Assembly: GCF_003597395.2 (NCBI RefSeq)
Contig: NC_133770.1
Span: 10,004,301 to 10,068,300 of the forward strand
Direction: 5' to 3'
DNA from: Chelonoidis abingdonii
Lineage: Eukaryota > Chordata > Testudines > Testudinidae
Length of the DNA stretch: 64,000 nt
Below are positions 57,491 through 64,000 of the stretch, one piece after another. The position numbers and the translations under genes were made by a program. Each line of letters starts with the position of its first letter. Within the stretch, counting starts at the first letter, position 1. Below the pieces are notes generated by a model that worked only from the letters and a program-made list of their open reading frames with translations, ran no database searches and was not told the DNA's origin.

Positions 57491-57783
57491 TTCACAGAGC
57501 TGCAGGGGCAAGGGAGAGGAAATTCCTTCCTAACCCCCACCAGCAATGAGGCTTAACCACCTCTTTACCTAAGGAGTTATGCTGGGCTTGTCATTCTGGC
57601 ATCCGAGAACCTCAACGAGACAAAGACGTTTCTTTAACTCACACGGCTCTCCCATCCCTTTGCTCCCAAGGTACAGATACGCAACTGTTGGTTGGTTTTA
57701 AATTGCTGTTTATCATCATCACATTATTCAGTCCTTTTAAAACAAAATGTTTAAACCACAAATTAAAAAAAAAAAACAAAAAA

Positions 57784-58021
57784 CGAACTAACTAGATACA
57801 TTCATGGAGGATAGGTCCATAGATGGCTATTAGTTAGGATGGGAAGGGATGATGTCCTTAGCCTGTTTGCCAGAAGCTGGGAATGGGCGACAGGGGATAG
57901 CTCACTTGATGATTCCCTGTTCTGTTCACTCCCTCTGGGGCACCTGGCATTGGCCACTGTCGGAAGACAGGATACTGGGCTGGATGGACCTTTGGTCTGA
58001 CCCAGTATGGCCGTTCTTATT
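57784..58021 (+). mobile_element. CR1 LINE 3' end, plus orientation
   Basis: CATTCATGGAGGATAGGTCC, CCAGAAGCTGGGAATGGGCG and GGGCTGGATGGACCTTTGGT lead to TATGGCCGTTCTTATT. This is a strongly 5'-truncated copy. An A-rich run precedes it. Confidence 0.8.
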
Positions 58022-59207
58022 TTGTCTCCATGCATCAAAGGTTTGGACAAACCTAATTAGCGCTCTGATTAGGGCTAGATGCCTGTTAATGCCGAGATCG
58101 GTTATCTGGTGTCTAAAATATACTATTCCAGAGCAACAAAATTGCTACAGTGGTGAAAGATTGAGCGCAGAACTTCCCAGGCATACAGCTATTGCACAGA
58201 ATTTGTCAGGTAAAAGTATCTTGCCTGCACAGTTTCCATACACACTTTTGTCTCCTTCAGAACTTTCTATCCCAGAACGGGAATCTGTCTCAGCTACTGA
58301 CACCATTTATCATCATTTTAATTTCACCTTGGCTGATGCTGCTCAGAGGACTGACTCACCCGTTTGGGAAGATCAACCAGAGTATTAATTTAACATTGGA
58401 TACGCCTTTATGTGGGGACTGCATGTGCCCCTGGAGCGGAACGGAGTTAACCTAATAGGTACTTTCCACCTCTAGCTGCTGGGATCCAAAATCCAGCCTC
58501 GCAACTTGACTTTTACCAAGGTATACAAATCAGATTTTCCTTCACTCTGCAGAAGTATCTGGAAGATGAGCCAGTCCTTTCTGCAGACCCTGCCAGTCAA
58601 CAGGTTTAACAATTTTAGGAATGCACATAAAAATTGAGTAACTTATTTTTTATTGCCACTGTCCAGCAAATTCAGCAACTTTGAAAGAGAGGCTTTAATC
58701 AGATTGGTTATTAATCTTCGCTCCGTAGGGAAGGACAGACTGCTGCATGGTACTGGAAAAGACAATTTAAAAAAGCCTCTTACTGATTGCAATTAAGCAC
58801 TCTGCACACCTGGCTAAGAGCATTCACCTCAGGGCATCATTCCCCTGACCCCCTGTAAGCTCCTACCAAACTGCAGTTCTGCAAAGGAGGTCCCTCCCCA
58901 ATGTACCACATCCTTACCTCAAGGTTCGGTGTCACCTCTCTATTCCAGTCACTGTGGCTGTAAGCCAGCTGCTGTTCACTCCTTTATGTATCCGTCTGGG
59001 TCTGGGTTTTCTGCTGCATGTTGTACAGGGCATATGCATAATAAATGGTGATGCTTTCCAGGCACTATGTACTTCTATTATGAGACGTGAACTAACCTTC
59101 CAAGCCCCTTTGCAAGTCAAATACAAACCCTCTCTCCCATTGTACAACTGGGGGAATGGAGGCACAGAGCAGCTAGGGTTCCACTCTTGAGAAAAACTCA
59201 AGCATGT
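58022..59207. other. Non-coding stretch, nothing firm
   Basis: A weak MIR trace (GTACAACTGGGGGAATGGAG) lies at about 59142-59161. Confidence 0.4.
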
Positions 59208-59215
59208 GCTTAGCT

Positions 59216-59520
59216 CAGTGGTCCCCAAATGTTTTACCTCGCACCCAGCACCTTACCTGCGTGACCGCAGCTGGTGGGGCGGGGGGGGGGGCACGGACCG
59301 GAGTAAGGAGGCTAAGGCTGGTACCATGGCTGGAGGTGGGGGCAGAGCTGAGGTTTAGGCTGGCAGTTGGAGTCCCGGGGTGGCCGCTAGGGCCTGGAGT
59401 AGAGCAGAGCGGAGCTCCCTCCCTACCCCCATGGGGGCTGGCCCATGCCCCAGCCATGTCCCGCCAAACGTTCCTCCATGCCCCCTCAAGCGGGGCACAC
59501 CCTCAGTTTGGGGACCTCTG
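59216..59520. mobile_element. hAT-type MITE (305 bp) with exact target duplication
   Basis: The ends are CAGTGGTCCCCAAAT and CAGTTTGGGGACCTCTG. GCTTAGCT is duplicated exactly at 59208-59215 and 59521-59528. The interior is GC-rich with a G run near 59280-59290. Confidence 0.85.
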
Positions 59521-59528
59521 GCTTAGCT

Positions 59529-61499
59529 GTAAGTCTGTGAGCAGTGCCACTGACTTCAGCAAGAGTTCTGCTGGATAAACACCTTACTGACTTGAAGGAG
59601 TTAAAGGCAGGATTCAATCTCGGGATTCCTGACTCCCGCTGCCCCCTGCTCAGACCAGATCCTGGTCATTTTTGCTACAAGAGAATTTCACACCTAAGTA
59701 CAGTGAGTGGTACCCAGCTGTGGCAGCAAAACCTTCTCTTTCCAAAGGCAGTTTCATATGCTGAGCGCTTGCAGGGCTGGGGCCAGATTCTCCCAGGACC
59801 CAATCCTGTTCCCATGGAAGCCAGTGGCAATAATCTCTCTGATTTCAGTAGTGTAAATGCAAGGCCTCAGAGCTTTGGGCTTTTCATATCTTTGTTGCTC
59901 CACCAACAACTCACATGCATCACCCTTTCCAGGGTCAGATCTTCATGGATCCTTAACTGCTGGATATAAATGGGCATCAGAAGATGCCTCATCAAAGCTG
60001 AAGTTGTTCAGGCAGGAGGAGGGAAAAGAATCTATAGATCACAAAGGGGGAGGGGGAAATCCCTACAGACAATCCTTGTTTTCCCCAGCACCCGTTCTCC
60101 CCACACATACAGTATTTCAGCTCCAAGCATCAAAGGAAGTCAATAGGAGCTTTATCATAGACAGATAGATGAAGGATCAGACCCTAAATGCCACAACATT
60201 ATGCTGTCATGTTCATCCTTCAGCTTAACTCATGCTGTCAGAGGGACTACTCGAGGGTAGAAGGCTACAGCAAGTGCACAGGCAATTTGTGATACAAGTA
60301 ACAGAGACACATGGGAGTTTCCCTATTTACTCTTGGCATAAGTGTCATGGCTGCATTTAAAACAAAAAACAAGAAAAAAGTTTATACATAAAGAAGAGAG
60401 AGACAAGCGATGCACCCTTCCCATATGCCCTTCTAAACTGACAAAGTGAAATGCAACAGCTCCAAAGACGGATTAGTTTTATCGTCTAGTGAGATACGGT
60501 GGATCACGGACACGCATTCAGAAAGCATTTCATGTGAGATGTTCAAAGAACGACTGATGTTTTGACACATTCAGTTCATATGCAAAAACGTTTATTCTCA
60601 TTTTCCTTAAGCAGATCTTCTGTACCTTAATTCTGTATCCTAAAAATAACCAATATTTAATTTTACTCACAAGCAACAATCTCCTCCATCTCTCATGCAC
60701 TAGAAATTTCAAAGACAGCATCACATTATTTTCGTAAACTACATTACATGGCTTTCCTATATGCAGGGGAGAATGGAAATACTGGGCTGTTTGACTTTTA
60801 TTATTCCAGCATTTGCCTTACAACATTTGACTATGTGATAAACTTCTTGCAAAGAAAACAAAGATAAGCTGCATCTCTAAGGAAGCAAAAGATCGTACAA
60901 ATCTGTTAGGTTACTTTTTGGGAAAACACCAACAAAAGCATGTTCCACTGCATTTACTATACCTCAAAACCAGATCCATCTGACTTGATAAATTGCAATA
61001 GTAGGAGTGCTACCAGCTGAATCATTTGCATTGCAGAAAGTTTTATTTCAGGTCCAGAAACATTACATTAAAAGGATATTGAGATTAAAAAAAAAAAAAA
61101 TCCTTCCCATAAAACAGCTTTCCTATGTTACTTAATAATCTTGAGACCCGCTGGTGGGACAGTGAAACTCAACTGGTCAGTTTCACTTCCCGGTTCTCAA
61201 GCACTGAGCTGGATCTGCCCTGTTTGGATGGCAAACTCTGCAGGGGGAATGCTTCAATCCAAACCAAGCTCGTGATCTGATCCGTGTGGCGGGGCCTAAG
61301 ACCCACAAAGACTCCCATTCAAGCCAAGACTGCAGCATGAGAGTCCAAAACAGCTTCTCTCATTTCAGTTTATTAAAAAAAAGTCATAAACATTATACAT
61401 ATTTGTAGTGTAAAACTTCACTGGCACAAAATCACCCAGCAGTAGTCCTCTAAACGCTGATCCTAAAGAGGCTACTGAATCTCACCAGGCCACTACTTA
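59529..61499. other. Non-coding A/T-rich stretch, nothing recognised
   Basis: The part 60530-61130 is A/T-rich, repeat-poor and non-coding. Confidence 0.4.
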
Positions 61500-61620
61500 G
61501 GGTGACCAGAAGTCCTGATTTTATAGGGACAGTCCTGATTTTTGGGTCTTTTTCTTATATAGGCTCCGATTACCTCCCACCTCCTCGTCCCAATTTTTCA
61601 CACTTGCTTTCTGGTCACCC
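61500..61620 (+). mobile_element. TA-flanked 121-bp MITE, copy D
   Basis: GGGTGACCAGAAGTCCTGAT and TTTCTGGTCACCC are the ends. TA is at 61498-61499 and 61621-61622. Same orientation as copy B. Confidence 0.85.
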
Positions 61621-61699
61621 TACCACTACTGCACTCCACTGTCAGTGGTAATTTTCAGTAAGCAAGGAATCAGGCACTCCGATTAGGCTTCTCCTGTCC

Positions 61700-61808
61700 A
61701 CACAGAGTACAGTGTCTTCAGGGACTGTCTCTTACTCTGTACAGTGCTGAGCGCAATAGGGCCCCATTCTCGGCTGGCTGGTCGGTGCTACTATAATACT
61801 AATAATGA
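61700..61808 (+). mobile_element. MIR-type SINE 3' tail
   Basis: CAGGGACTGTCTCTTACTCT, GTGCTGAGCGCAATAGGGCC and a CTATAATACTAATAATGAA end match the 3' tail. Confidence 0.6.
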
Positions 61809-64000
61809 ACCGATCCTTCTACCCACCAACTTCAGCGGAGCCACCACTGACCACACAACCCTCCATATGGGCCCCATTGCAGGATCAGGGCCGTAGTGTG
61901 GGTCAGTGCACTGCCAAGCAGGTTCAACAGCAGGCTTGTTCAGGGAAGCACTTGGCACATCCCAGTAATTATCTCACACACCCCAGAGCGAGGCCCCACT
62001 AATATGAAAATAATAACAACCTGGGCAAACCAAGCACTTCATTGCTATTTCCTAAAAGCTACTCAAATTGCCGGCTGTGTTATTATGGGCATAGTGCCAT
62101 CGCTCTCGCAATAACATAAGAGTAGACTTTTACTGAAAGAGAGAGGGAAAAAGGAGCCAGAGAGTATTTGTTTGGTGAGATCCATGGATTATTGTCCTCA
62201 TTAGTAGCAGATTTCCCAGAGAATACACTGCTGAGCTCTCTTTAGATGAGGGGAACTGGATTTCTGTTTACATGTTTCAGTATTTAGTTGAAGGCCTGCG
62301 TTCTACAAGGATAAACCACCCAGCTGCAAAAGTCTGCACCTCAAACATGTCACCACTACAGGGCCGGCACCTACACCCCTCGCAAACCCTGAACTCCCAC
62401 GAACCTCAAAGGAAGTTTGCTGCTGCTCAGACTGGGCCCAAATCCGCAATCCCAGCAACCCCAATCAAAGCTGCATAGACTTAGGCTGGGCCGTTATCTA
62501 CACAGACCTGTACAGCACCACTTGTGGGATAAACGCCTATACATATTCATATACATCCGCGATTTGATTCCGATTTCACTGACACCACCGCGCTCTCACC
62601 AACTTCCCTGTGCTGATTTGCACCAGCATGAAGGCAGAATGAAGCCCTTAAATCAGGCATCATGGAATAACATATTAGATTCGAAGCTCACATCAACTTG
62701 CAAAATCAGATACTAATCGAAAGTGAAATGCACTGCATGACACTGGGATATATGTAAACCCAAATTCAACTCCATACATTCCACCCCTGGCACAGTATTC
62801 ATGCCCCTCTTGCTAACCAGATCAGGTCAGCAAGCCTGTGGCCCTCAGGGCTTTAAACCTCAAACACCTTCGCAGATGCACTGTGAGAAAAGATAAGAGA
62901 ACTTTCCCCAGCACTTAGATGGGAAAATGCTAACCACACATGAAGGGGATGGAGCAGGGAAGAAAGTTGTCTAAAGGAGGGCATCCTCTGGAAGGAGTGG
63001 AGGCGCAGGGGGAGCTGCTGATGAATGAATTCTCCATTGGAGTGTTAAGCACAAAGGGAAAAAATAAATCCAACTTGAATATTTTCCACATTCCAGAGAA
63101 CAAGCTCCGACACCTGCAGGTAAGACCCCCCACCCCCGCCTTAACCAGAGACAGAAACTGTTGGCAGCCACCTCCAATGGTGTCTAGAACAGTCCCCCCT
63201 GCCCCCGCTTCGATTCCTGCCCTTGAGCAGAAACCTCGCCCCTTTCCTCCAAGCCCAACACCTTCCCCCCATTTGCTCACAACTGCAATGCAAGTTCCAC
63301 CACCTCCCCTCTCCTGCAGGGGAAGGGAGGAAACCCAGTACAAACTTGCTCCTTCTTACAAATAAATCCAGCGGAAAAAAAACAGCCCAGCCCAAGTTTC
63401 ACTCCCAAATAGCTGCTCCTTCTAGTTCAAGATCCTAAGCGGAGGGGTGGGTTAGAGGGAAGGGTGCCATTATTTCTATGCACCCACCTACAAGCAAAAT
63501 TCTCAGCGCTGGGGGGGGGGAGGGGAGAGCAGCGGGGCATAAAAAAATCAACTTGTAATTAAAATGCTTGGATTGTGACCTAATCCTTTGCAAAGGCATC
63601 AGCCTGCTATGAAGGAATTTTAACTCTTTGCATGCAGCAAGGCAGCTATTGTTGCTCCAGCTGCATTCCTACTTTGCAAATCCACTTTCAAAATGCAGGG
63701 ATGCATCGTTTTTCCAAACCGCCCAGAAACAAGAGCTCACTCCCCTCCAACCCTGCCTCTTTATAGTGTGCATAGATGTGTCGTGTCCCTCACACAATCT
63801 GTGGATGCAGCATGCACATAAAATAAACCATGCACCTCTTTTTAGCCCTCCCCAACCCCCTTCCCCCCCACCCAGCGTGGTTGCAATTATTTAGGCAAGT
63901 TTCAGAGGCCTTTGCAAAGTCTGCAACGCCCTGGGAGAAATCAACAAGCAATCAGAGAAATGAAAGGTTTGCAGCTCTACCATTTTGATGCAAGGGTCTC
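61809..64000. other. Non-coding stretch to the window edge
   Basis: No CpG-rich promoter, first exon or defined repeat was recognised. A G run lies at 63511-63520, and C-rich blocks at 63125-63330 and 63845-63875. Confidence 0.4.

Noticed and set aside
63117..63125. Strong plus-strand splice donor CAG|GTAAGA after a 141-codon frame
   Set aside because: The frame has no homology and the gene here is on the other strand. Such donor matches occur by chance.
1..64000. CRISPR array, operon, phage or other prokaryotic system
   Set aside because: No spaced direct repeats or dense coding. Splice sites and vertebrate retroelements show nuclear vertebrate DNA.

Overview
The window looks like a piece of a turtle nuclear genome. 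It contains one recognisable coding exon, and the rest is non-coding vertebrate sequence. The repeats point to a testudine: CR1 LINEs in several age classes, a tRNA-derived cryptodiran-type SINE, a Penelope-like element tail, MIR-type SINEs, and several short TA-flanked or hAT-type non-autonomous DNA elements. I identified these families by eye from remembered consensus sequences, so family names below the superfamily level are tentative.

The only protein-coding gene I can defend is ZBTB47, on the minus strand. A 1377-base internal exon (465-1841) carries the BTB/POZ domain, a long glutamate-rich segment, a basic stretch and the first two zinc fingers. It is bounded by a clear acceptor and donor, both in phase 0. 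The remaining zinc-finger exons must lie beyond base 1. The initiator codon and 5' UTR lie upstream, somewhere in the other 62 kb or past the window edge. Bases 1842-64000 are therefore first intron and/or 5' flank of ZBTB47, and I found no second gene there.

The 62 kb holds a readable record of nested transposition. The main pieces are: solo LTRs at 6962-7631 and 42605-43473, each with a 5-base target duplication; hAT-type elements at 11192-11410, 17815-18274 and 59216-59520 with 8-base duplications; four copies of a 120-121 bp TA-flanked MITE; an internally deleted CR1 that keeps both ends, inserted in an older CR1 (11606-12312); a CR1 inserted in an older CR1 with a 6-base duplication (28261-29289); and a Penelope-like 3' end (30065-30665) with a GIY-YIG-region coding remnant and a hammerhead-ribozyme-like fold.

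No bacterial-type system, CRISPR array, operon or new multi-gene system is present. The most interesting items are the hammerhead-like fold in the Penelope-like tail, the internally deleted CR1, and a hAT family that carries repeated ZNF143/Staf-like motifs.
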